From assembly GCA_911728435.2 (NCBI GenBank), contig OU452207.1, positions 17,323,682-17,387,681 on the forward strand: DNA of 64,000 nucleotides, in the 5' to 3' direction. Below the pieces are notes generated by a model that had not been told where the DNA came from, made no database searches, and worked only from the letters and a program-made list of their open reading frames with translations. Below, one piece after another: positions 54,686 through 64,000 of this stretch. The position numbers and the translations under genes were made by a program. Every line of letters begins with the position of its first letter. Positions within the stretch are counted from its first letter, which is position 1. The stretch is from Apoderus coryli. Its lineage: Eukaryota > Arthropoda > Insecta > Coleoptera > Attelabidae.

Positions 54686-54866
54686 CTTCTCCTTCAGAAA
54701 CTACCACAGATCTCGTAGAATTATCGGAAATGAACGGTGGCCGTCTGACCTGCACTTCCACTTCAGCCGTGACTCGATTGCTGGGTGAGATCAGAATTTG
54801 GCATTGATAGAAATCGGCATCTGTCTCTTGAATGTCTTTGATTTGCAACAAATATGTACTGCTGTT
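54686..54866 (-). pseudogene. Lac: Lachesin exon B (end of first Ig domain)
   Basis: Minus strand between acceptor TTTTTTTGTAG and donor GGAGAAG|GTGATT. Reads NSSTYLLQIKDIQETDADFY with QCQILISPSNRVTAEVEVQV, then RRPPFISDNSTRSVVVSEGE. The D.G.Y.C-type motif appears as DADFYQC. Frame intact; phase joins exon C (G|CT = Ala). Typical Lachesin linker RRPP.ISDNSTRS.VV.EG. Confidence 0.88.
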
Positions 54867-54923
54867 CTACAAAAAAAAGTTTAATTGTAATACAATAATT
54901 CATTAGGGAGAAGAAACACTTAC

Positions 54924-55142
54924 CGGGTCGTATCGAAGAGAGAATCTCGAATCGTGCAAAATTAGCGAACTTCTGTGGATATAGACAAAGCACCTGATGC
55001 GGCTGTGCCTTTGTCCAATTTCATCCAAATCACTGAATAATCTTGTGTATATTGTACTGAACATTGTAATTCACTGTACCACCGATATCCTTGATTTGGG
55101 TCTGTGTGATGTAGGATATAGTTGGTGACCGTTGAGCAAAAC
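54924..55142 (-). pseudogene. Lac: Lachesin exon A (start of first Ig domain), two frameshifts
   Basis: Minus strand, acceptor GGTTTCAG, donor GACCCG|GTAAGTG. The mature N-terminus reads QRSPTISYITQTQIKDIGGT, then a one-base loss near 55071, LQCSVQYTQDYSVIWMKLDK in the next frame, a second one-base loss near 54973, and SLILHDSRFSLRYDP in the third frame (first codons inferred). Both losses are of a G in a GG pair. The signal-peptide exon is not visible within the next kilobase upstream. Splice sites remain canonical in all four exons, so decay is recent or partly due to base-call errors. Confidence 0.83.
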
Positions 55143-55199
55143 CTGAAACCGAAATTAGTATCAGAATGTACAACTATTTGACACATTTTTATACAATAA

Positions 55200-56735
55200 G
55201 GCGTAAAAATGAAGGGTTGCCCATTAAAAAAACGAGTTCTCTCCTCCAGAATACACTAGTTAAAAAGTATGAATTTCTCCTATTCAGGAATTTCGCCTGT
55301 GAACCCTAAGATGGCTAAACAAACTGATTCTCGAGCCGCAAATCCTGTCACAAAATTCCATCATTTACCGGCTGTTGTAGGTGCGCTACCCCATCGATGT
55401 GTAACGTTGTTGTGGTTGTATGGTCCGGTATTGTTGACGATCAGTTGCTGCTGCCAGTTCATGTAACGACAGCCGGTAATTTTTGGAACAATTCCTACCG
55501 GAGCCTCTTAAAATTGTTCAGCTTATCATTCAAGGACAAAACATGATGGTTTGAGTTCACACGAATATGCAAATAGAGCATGCGGGCTGGCTCACGCGCG
55601 ACTTTGAGCGCACATGGGATGAGCCAAATCTTGTCGGTTTTTGGTCCCTGCTCAAAGAAACTATTCAGCATGCATTTTGCGATTTTAATAAACCGTACAT
55701 TCACAAACACGGGACACAACTTGGCAGTAAAACTTCATCCTCATTTGACGACATTTTTTAACTACTACACGATGAACATATCTGAACACACACGCATGCG
55801 GTGCTAAAAATAAATATCCCACATGATCTGAGAACACATACATTGGGTACGCACATATATGCGTACCTAGCTTAACACCTTCAGACACTTTCTACGACGT
55901 TCAATAGAATTATCATGTTTTAGTTACATCGTGTGAAAAGGTGTATTCAAGTTCAAGGCTGACGTTAATATATTGCAACTGACTTGAAGGTTTATAGTAC
56001 TTTAGACGTTTTGTCATGGGTTCTTATCTCAGTCCTTATAAATAGGCAATTGTTTTCTACTGACTAACTCTTGAATTTGGATCATTGGGATAATTGATTC
56101 GCACATGACAGTTGATAAAAGAAATTAGATCAAACATTGAATAAATCGTGAATTTTGAAAGACACCCTGTGTCTACGTTTAACAAACTGAAAAATAAAAA
56201 AATTGCCACTGATTTTTCTGCTTTATCAAGTCATTAACCTAAAGCGCATAGAAAACACAATATGTTATAATTTAGTAATTAATTCCTGACGCGTAATTAA
56301 AATTAATTCAGGAAGAAAGCCTTCGGCCAGAACAGCGTATTGTAATAATGTACGTATGAAATTATTACATTTAGTTTATAATGTCAGGTTATTGTAGTGA
56401 TTAATAAAATTATTTTTTATTTCAAAAACGGTATGAAGACGTCTGACCTTTCTTAAAGCCGAATTTATTCTAGTTTTAAGAAAGCGACCCTACTGATACA
56501 AATCTTATTTGATTATCTCAACGGTTTTTCGATAAATGTAAAATAAATAATTATTAAAGACGAATACGTTAACAAAATAACACCCCAACATTTAGTTTAT
56601 GTAGAGAAACGTCATTAAAAATTGGTACGGAGCAAGGCACTAGGAATTTCCAAGAGACCCAGCCTCGTGAAAAGATGATTTAAATGACAATAACCCAACC
56701 AGTCAACGCAGATGAGATCTACTCATACCCAATAT
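55200..56735. other. No gene recognised
   Basis: Short open frames (60-75 codons) on both strands without motifs. Probably Lachesin upstream intron or intergenic DNA. Confidence 0.5.
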
Positions 56736-56739
56736 CTGA

Positions 56740-57190
56740 ATGGATCAATGAACTCCTTCGAATGTACTAAAAAGTTTACGTAGTAAGCGACAGAACAATA
56801 CATAGGCGGCTTTTTGATATTGGACTGCGTAACAGAAGACCTGCAACTGGTCTAGAATTATTGAGAGAGCATCGAGTTGAACACCTTAGATTTGGTAAGG
56901 AACATGAAAATTGCTGTAACGAAGAATGGAGCAATATCCTTTCACGGATGAGTCAAGGTTTTGACTTATGACACCGGATGGACGTGAAAGAATTTATCGG
57001 AGAACTGGTGAACCATTTTTCTCTTAGAGTAAGTTCTGGAAGCGGTTCGGTAATGGTTTGGGGTGACGTAAGTTTTTAAGCTCGGACCGTCGGGCTTTGT
57101 TATAATGCACAAGGGAGCCATGACAGCCGATAGGTACATTAGAGAATTTTTAGAACCCCATATTGTTCATCACCAATGAACGGTGCAAAA
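56740..57190 (+). pseudogene. Tc1-like transposase remnant
   Basis: Plus strand in broken frames: VSDRTIHRRLFDIGLRNRRP (second helix-turn-helix), LLREHRVEHLRFGKEHENCC, EEWSNIL and a DESRF block (first catalytic D), MTPDGRERIYRRTGEPFFS, then a FG.GSVMVWG-like piece near 57040 and ADRYIREFLEPHIV-like end. The later catalytic acids are not readable. Typical Tc1 order, inactive. Confidence 0.8.
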
Positions 57191-57199
57191 GGAACGATT

Positions 57200-57912
57200 T
57201 AAAGTTTAGGTCGCATCTACGCATATTATTTTATTTTTCCGCCGCTTAAAGTATAATTTCCGTGTGATAGTTTTGTTCAAAAATTTTGAAAATTATATCA
57301 CTATATCAAGAAACATTATTATCTACAATGTCCCCGCTATGTTCAAAGCCCTGATAAGGATAATAGTAACGTGAAGCGGATCATTTATAATAATAATAAG
57401 TGTAACAAATATATCGCCTCATCCCTGAACCGACTCATCTAGTATGATGCATATCTGGCGTCAGTACACACATCAACAAGCAAGTGACACCTGCGCTTCG
57501 TTCTCCGTTTTGTCAATAATAATTTCTTTTTTACACAAATACCTAAGTTCAAATAATAATTATTACTTTGTTAAGTTAATAATATATTTTAGTATAATTA
57601 AACCGTTGATTTAATTTTTGCGAGAACCAATAACACCCCCCCTTCACATAAGTTTATTTGCAGTTTAAAAATAAAATACAAATTCTTCATATAGACTTAA
57701 ATATAAATATAAAACGAACTACAAAACGGGTTAGATGGCAGTAGACACTGATATAATAATCTAACCCAAAAAAATAAACTTGAAATCCTAAGAAAAAAGA
57801 ATACTCCAATGTACACATAATTCAACACAAATTATAATAATAACAATAATAACAAATTGCCGACTGAGTGGATAGACTGATTTTTATAATATTAATTAAT
57901 TACTCCTTAATA
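57200..57912. other. No gene recognised
   Basis: AT-rich DNA with ATAATAATAA tracts; ends at the TA target of the mariner element. Confidence 0.5.
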
Positions 57913-57914
57913 TA

Positions 57915-59600
57915 CAGGGTGGTCCAACTTTTACCTGCATAAATTTCAGAATCGATAGATAATCGACAAATAATGTGAGTTTGGTTAATAAACTATGTAC
58001 GAAAAATTCTTCGTTACAAAGTTACAGGGTGTTGAAATTTAAGAAAAAAATTCGAATTTTATTAATATCATTATAACCAATTGAGATATTTAAATGAAAT
58101 TTGGTATGTGTAGAGAGCTAATCTAGCTTAATTTTGCCATGTAATAATATTATTTTTATTTCCACCAGTAGCGTGCGTACGGCTACCGATTGCGATATTT
58201 TGAATGAAAAAACAGATACGTCACTGGTTTTTCTCAAAATAAAAATTATATCTGCAATCCTTATTCAATTTAAAAGAAAAAAGTACTCTTGGCTTTTTTT
58301 CGTTTGACGCAACATTTTCGAGTAAAAAAATAAAAATCGTCTAAATAAAATTCTTAGGTCACTTCATAAAGATGGTAGAAAGGCTTACCATTTTAGGCCT
58401 GTGCAAGATTTGTCGCCTGAGGACTATGTTAAAACGCGTAACTGCATTGCAATTGGTTATTTAATAAAGTTCAAGTAGATGGAGATTTCCTGCAAAAGGT
58501 TTGCTGGACTGTGCAGCTTCATTTACAAGTACTGGTATAACGAATTACCACAACTTCCATATTTGGTCACAACACAACCCATACGAAGTGCGAGCGAGAA
58601 AGTTTCAACACCAATTCAGTGTGAACGTGTGGCTAGGAGTAATATCCAATAATCCCCTCGGACCATTCTTTTTACCAGCTAGGGTCTCAGCACAATTGTT
58701 TTTAGACTTTGTACAGAATAATGTAAATGATTTAATGGAAGACGTGCCACTTCATTTACGTGCGAATGGATGGTTTCAAATGGATGGAGCACCAGCACAT
58801 TTCGGGCGGAATGTGAGAAACTGGATAACAGAGCATTACGGAAATCAAAGGATTGGCCGTTTCTCTGGAAAAGTCGAAAATAATCATGAGGGACCTATAT
58901 CTTGGACCCAAGGTCGCCTGACCTGACTCCACTTGATTTCTTTATTGGGGGCTACCTAAAAGAAAAAGTGTATAGGGTGCCGGTCAGAAACCGCGAAGAA
59001 TTAGTCTTAAAAATTCAAGAAGCAGCAATTAAGAGCATCAGCAGAAGATGTCAATTATGTATTGACAATGACGGTAGTCATTTTGGACAGTTTCTGTAAA
59101 AAAAAACTGTAAAATCTGTTAAAACGTGTAATGAGATGTTATTTTTATGTTGGTTTTCAATACATTTGATTTAGACGATTTTTATTTTTTTACTCGAAAA
59201 TCTTACGTCAAACGAAAAAAAGCCAAGAGTACTTTTTTCTTTTAAATTGAATAAGGATTGCAGATATAATTTTTATTTTGAGAAAAATCAGTGGCGTATC
59301 TGTTTTTTCATTCAAAATATCGCAATCGGTAGCCGTACGCACGCCACTGGTGGAAATAAAAATAATATTATTAAATGGCAAAATTCAGCTAGATTAGCCC
59401 TCTACACGTACCAAATTTCATTTAAATATCTCAATTGGTTATAATGATATTAATAAAATTCGAATTTTTTTCTTAAATTTCAACACCCTGTAACTTTGTA
59501 ACGAAGAATTTTTCGTACATAGTTTATTAACCAAACTCACATTATTTGTCGATTATCTATCGATTCTAAAATTTATGCAGGTAAAAGTTGGACCACCCTG
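57915..59600 (+). mobile_element. Mariner-type element with about 430-bp terminal inverted repeats
   Basis: Flanked by TA (57913-57914, 59601-59602). Left repeat 57915-58345 begins CAGGGTGGTCCAACTTTTAC; right repeat about 59168-59600 is its reverse complement with very few changes. The central 820 bp encodes a truncated transposase. Termini match the foldback element at 15309-16109. Confidence 0.93.
58501..59097 (+). pseudogene. Mariner transposase catalytic part, frameshifted
   Basis: Plus strand. First acidic site region reads LDCAASFT where the family has TDEASF, a disrupted site. Then FQHQFSVNVWLGVISNNPLG, VPLHLRANGWFQMDGAPAHF (second D), VRNWITEHYGNQRIGR. A frameshift at about 58870-58910 precedes PRSPDLTPLDFFIGGYLKEK (third D) and the C-terminal REELVLKIQEAAIKS. 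The N-terminal DNA-binding domain is absent apart from a short SPEDYVKTRNC piece upstream. Non-functional, though the terminal repeats look movable in trans. Confidence 0.87.
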
Positions 59601-59602
59601 TA

Positions 59603-60255
59603 TAAGGAACTAAAATTCAACATTAATTATAAAAGACATAACATTATAAATACATCCACCACCCCTTCCCCTGCGATCATTTCTTATTATTGAATAACCT
59701 GGAATACCAACTAAAGAATCTGATATAGGTATTACATGATAACCAAGTCTCTGACACACCAACTAAATCATAACAATTCTGAACAACATGTGTTTTGTAT
59801 TTGAATTCGTTGAACCCACGAGTGAGAGATCTTCCATTAAAAAAAGAACAATATAAAGAATCTCTCTCTCTCTCTATATTATTGGCCTCTACAACTAGGT
59901 AATTTAGCCATTTCTTTAGTTATATATATTTGTGAGAATTCTTGGACCTACAGTTTAGCGTGGAATCCGAACCACGGTCATCGACTGCCAGATGTCAGCA
60001 CCTACGACTATGTAGTCCATAACTACATGACATTAGTCTACCGACTCGACCGGGAGCGCCGTCCACCCATCCAACCACCATCCACGCGACCAGATACTGC
60101 GGTATCATAATCACGTCGATGCGCGCTTGCACATGTGGGCATCTCCCGGCCCCAATATAAAGAATCCTGTGTACGCATATTGCAAAATATTTCAATTATA
60201 TTATAATAATTATTAACTATTTTTAAAAAAAACAAAAAAAATAAATAATTAAACT
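59603..60255. other. No gene recognised
   Basis: Mixed sequence with a (TC)n tract near 59860 and a GC-richer patch at 59960-60160. No motif-bearing frame. Confidence 0.5.
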
Positions 60256-62945
60256 AGCTGTTGCCCTCGAGGCACGAATAGCTCTCCATATTTAAGTGTA
60301 AAAGTAATAATTTTATGACCTTTTTGTCATTTATCTAAATTTTTGTTTTGTTTTAGACATCAGCTGTTTTTTTTTTTTTTTGTATCGGGTTTTGTGCCTT
60401 TTTCTTCTCTTTGGAGGCACTATATTTATACGCAGATATTTTATATTTCAGATCTAGGCCAAATTCTTGTACGCAAAATAATTGATTTTTTTTTAGTTTT
60501 ATTATAAAATTTATTTTGCCCCCTTTTCTACTATTTACGAACGCCTATGTAAACAAAATTGTTATGCTGCATGATGTAGGTTATCCGTTAAGTGGTTTTT
60601 GAGTTATCACGGATACAATTTTTTCCTGACCCTTTTATAGAATTTTCACGGACGCCTATGGAACATTAATTTTTGTCGTGTATTTTTAACACCAATTCAA
60701 CTAGTTAAATATAAAATTTTTTACATTTTAATTTTTTTTCATTTTACCCCTTTTTTTTACTATTTACGAACGCCTATGTAAATAAAAATTTTATGCTGCA
60801 TTTTTTAGGTTATCTTATATGAAAGCTATATATAATTAGCCAATTTTTCTGGTATATTTAGGAAACATTTTTTTTTCGTTTTTGACTCTTTTTTAAAGAC
60901 TATTTTCGAACGCCTGTGTGAACTAATTCTTTTATGTAACATTTTTTAGGTTATATTCTATCACACCTATAAAAAATTATTCAATATTTCGGATAAGTTT
61001 AAGAACTATAATTTTTTTAATTTTTGAACCCTCTTTTAAACCCCTTGCCTACGCTCAATGTTAATCACCACCTATAAATAGCCTGTAGTATTTTCGTACC
61101 AAATGTGGTTAAAATCCGTTAAGTGGTTTTTGAGTTATCACAGATACAAATTTTTTCTGACCCTTTTATAGAATTTTCACGGACGCCTATGGTACATTAA
61201 TTTTTGTCGTGTATTTTTAACACCAATTCATCTAGTTAAATATAAAAATTTTTACATTTTAATTTTTTTTATTTTACCCCTTTTTCTACTATTTACGAAC
61301 GCCTATGTAAATAAAAATTTTATGCTGCATTTTTTAGGTTATCTTATATCAAAGCTATATATAATTAGCCAATTTTTCTGGTGTATTTGGGAAACATTTT
61401 TTTTCGTTTTGACCCTTTTTTAACACTATTTTCGAACGCCTGTGTGAACTAATTTTTTTATGTAACATTTTTTAGGTTATATTCTATCACAACTATAAAA
61501 AATTTTTCAATATTTCGGATAAGTTTAAGAACTATGATTTTTTAAATTTTTGAAACCTCTTTTAAACCCGTTGCCTACGCTCAATGTTAATCACCACCTA
61601 TAATTATCCTGTAGTATTTTCGTACCAAATGTGGTTAAAATCCGTTAAGTGGTTTTTGAGTTATCACGGATACAAATTTTTTCTGACCCTTTTATAGAAT
61701 TTTTACGGACGCCTATGGTACATTAATTTTTGTCGTGTATTTTTAACACCAATTCATCTAGTTAAATATAAAATTTTTTACATTTTAATTTTTTTTATTT
61801 TACCCCTTTTTCTACTATTTACGAACGCCTATGTAAATAAAAATTTTATGCTGCATTTTTTAGGTTATCTTATATCAAAGCTATATATAATTAGCCAATT
61901 TTTCTGGTGTATTTGGGAAACATTTTTTTTCGTTTTGACCCTTTTTTAACACTATTTTCGAACGCCTGTGTGAACTAATTTTTTTATGTAACATTTTTTA
62001 GGTTATATTCTATCACAACTATAAAAAATTTTTCAATATTTCGGATAAGTTTAAGAACTATGATTTTTTAAATTTTTGAAACCTCTTTTAAACCCGTTGC
62101 CTACGCTCAATGTTAATCACCACCTATAATTATCCTGTAGTATTTTCGTACCAAATGTGGTTAAAATCCGTTAAGTGGTTTTTGAGTTATCACGGATACA
62201 AATTTTTTCTGACCCTTTTATAGAATTTTTACGGACGCCTATGGTACATTAATTTTTGTCGTGTATTTTTAACACCAATTCATCTAGTTAAATATAAATT
62301 TTTTTACATTTTAATTTTTTTTTATTTTACCCCTTTTTCTACTATTTACGAACGCCTATGTGAATAAAAATTTTATGCTGCATTTTTTAGGTTATCTTAT
62401 ATCAAAGCTATACATAATTAGCCAATTTTTCTGGTATATTTGGGAAACGTTTTTTTTTTTCGTTTTTGACCCTTTTTTTAAACTATTTTCGAACGCCTTT
62501 GTGAACCAATTCTTTTATGGAATATTTTTTAGCTTATATTGTATCACAACTATGAAAAATTATTCCATATTTCGAATAAGTTTAGGAAATATATTTTTTT
62601 TTATGTTTTGACCCCTTTTCCACTATTTACGAACGCCTATGAAAGTAAGTTATTCATGACACATTTTATAGGTTATATTCTATCAAAACTATAAATAACT
62701 AGTTAATATTTCTGCTATTTTTAACGAATACGTTTTTTTTTTTAATCTTTTTTACCCCATTTTACACTATTTTCGGACGCCAATGTGGTTTAATATTTTA
62801 TGTTCAATATTTTAGGTTATATTCAATTAAATGCGTAAAAAATTATGCAGTATTTCGGATAAGTTTAAGAACTATGAATTTTTTTAATTTTTGAACCCTC
62901 TTTTAAACCCTTTGCCTACGCTCAATGTTTCCCAAAATCTAATCA
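60256..62945 (-). repeat. Hierarchical tandem array with Helitron-like end (right copy, inverted)
   Basis: Reverse-complement relative of 5622-7267. It starts (in plus) CTAGCTGTTGCCCTCGAGGC after A. Higher-order units of about 530 bp are marked by GTTTTTGAGTTATCAC at 60595, 61125, 61655 and 62180, with a longer distal unit of about 820 bp. Each unit holds about four 130-bp monomers carrying (A/G)ACGCCTATG or CGAACGCCTGTG. Two adjacent units (about 61.0-62.1 kb) are almost identical, indicating recent homogenisation. Confidence 0.85.
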
Positions 62946-63365
62946 GCTCCTTGCCATGTCCAATAGTATTTTTGTACCAAATTTGGTTAAAATCTGTTAA
63001 GCGGTTTTTGCGTTATCGTGCATACAGACAGACAGACAGACAGACAGACATTTTTTTAAAACTACTTATTTATGTATAAAATGACCAAAAACAAGTATTT
63101 CCGGTGAAATTAAAAAAAAAATTTTTTTCATGAAACTAATAGTCTCCATATATACATATATTACATATATGATATGGAGAGCTAAAAAACAAAAAAAAAA
63201 AAACTTAGTCCGTAACAGATTTTCCACTATTAGCACTATTACTTCTTGTGATTTTTGGGCTATATTGAAATTTCTGTCTCTTTCTTTTCGGATTATTGGT
63301 TAGGTTACTCTGTACCGTAGAGTGTTTATTTCGACCGTAGGCTTATCCCCGAGTTTTACACCACA
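62946..63365. repeat. (CAGA)n microsatellite and non-coding flank
   Basis: ATACAGACAGACAGACAGAC and on to 63049, after GGTTTTTGCGTTATCG, then A/T-rich DNA with TATGGAGAGCT at 63175, also present near the CTAG end of the array. It may be the other end of the same element. No gene. Confidence 0.6.
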
Positions 63366-63368
63366 CGT

Positions 63369-63990
63369 TCACGCAGCTTTTTGACTCCTGTTTACATGAG
63401 CCGGAACAGCGACACCATTACTCACGGCATGTTCAGCTACTTCCGACTCACTGCTAAGGGATTTAATAGTCTTGAGATCATCAATTGTATAAACAGAACC
63501 GTCAATTTTTAGCTTATTGCCGACAATTTTAACATCCCTTTGCTGTGATTTGGCTTCTTTAAAGTGAATACGAAGAATTTTTTGTTCCTCACGTTCAGAA
63601 GGAGTCAAATCATTAGAAATTGATATGCCCTTACCATTCAGCTTCTTTAGAAGATCTTTATTGACAAACAGCGAACGTTTTTTAAGGTACGACACAAATT
63701 CCAGGACAACAGGGGCCGTATCAGATCTGCCAAGTCTATACACATTATTTATATCACTCGCGTTGATATCAGTTACAAGTTCATGTTTTAATAGCTCAAT
63801 ACTCAATAATAGAAGTTCAGGAGATTTAACGTTAAAACCGAATATTAATAAATTGTTCTTCGGATATCTTTTCCCTAGCGAAAGACACTTTTGTTTCAAT
63901 TCAGCAACCTCTTTTTAGTTTCGTGCAGACTAGACTTTAAATGAGCTGTTGCAGAGTCAATCTTACTAGTTATGTCGTTAGTCTGACATT
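63369..63990 (-). pseudogene. LINE ORF1-type protein fragment
   Basis: Minus strand. Upstream coiled-coil-like segment (DITSKIDSATAHLKSSLHET), a one-base shift near 63915, then LKQKCLSLGKRYPKNNLLIF, INNVYRLGRSDTAPVVLEFV, LKKLNGKGISISNDLTPSER and IVGNKLKIDGSVYTIDDLKT. This matches the RRM-like ORF1/gag-like proteins of CR1/Jockey-group LINEs, which bind element RNA. It ends with a stop at 63369. The 5' part runs beyond the window edge. Which RT it belonged to is unknown. Confidence 0.75.
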
Positions 63991-64000
63991 GCATTGCTGT

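Noticed and set aside
55495..55888. Overlapping small frames near 55.5-55.9 kb as genes
   Set aside because: Frames on both strands overlap, lack motifs and lack splice or start context.
59995..60235. GC-richer minus frames as a small secreted protein
   Set aside because: Two overlapping frames, no signal peptide or family motif; composition alone is not enough.

Overview
This window looks like a transposon-dense, AT-rich insect nuclear region. Insect affinity is inferred from three broken host-gene pieces: Yorkie, the nuclear receptor Hr3/ROR and the cell-adhesion protein Lachesin. The transposon mix (Penelope, BEL/Pao, Jockey, R4/Dong-like, CR1-like LINEs, mariner, hAT and TTAA elements) fits an insect, perhaps a beetle, but order and species are not proven. 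I see no intact host gene, tRNA or rRNA. Only two long reading frames are intact, and both belong to retrotransposons: an R4/Dong-like LINE at 47.1-51.1 kb and a 5'-truncated Jockey at 42.2-44.9 kb.

Layout. 0-1.5 kb: a 210-bp satellite in a three-monomer higher-order repeat. 1.9-5.4 kb: a mariner remnant, then intron-containing, mutated fragments of yorkie and Hr3. 5.6-7.3 kb: a satellite-like array that recurs in opposite orientation at 60.3-62.9 kb. 7.3-9.8 kb: LINE and Gypsy remnants. 9.7-16.5 kb and 36.7-45.8 kb: the two arms of a large, diverged inverted duplication with a spacer of about 20 kb. Each arm carries private insertions for which the other arm shows the empty site. 16.8-20.9 kb: a LINE split by a 2.3-kb DNA transposon of unknown class. 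21.9-22.6 kb and 30.2-31.8 kb: palindromic Penelope-like insertions with hammerhead ribozyme motifs in both arms. 25.0-26.6 kb: a third Penelope-like element. 26.6-27.1 kb (and 36.0-36.3 kb): 351-bp tandem repeats carrying a textbook type I hammerhead, i.e. a retrozyme candidate. 27.1-35.7 kb: a decayed BEL/Pao element that hosts a Penelope pair and a Harbinger-like element. 46.0-55.1 kb: a broken Lachesin gene on the minus strand, its large intron filled with LINEs including the intact R4-like element. 56.7-59.6 kb: a Tc1 remnant and a mariner with terminal inverted repeats of about 430 bp. 63.4-64 kb: a LINE ORF1 fragment.

Together this is a nested insertion record rather than an operon-like system. 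The features most worth following are the hammerhead repeats (possible circular-RNA retrozymes beside Penelope elements), the R4-like insertion into the (ATT)n tail of another LINE, the 207-bp target duplication of the Jockey copy, and three DNA-level gene fragments in a palindrome-rich, satellite-bearing setting that suggests pericentromeric, sex-chromosome or B-chromosome chromatin (inference).
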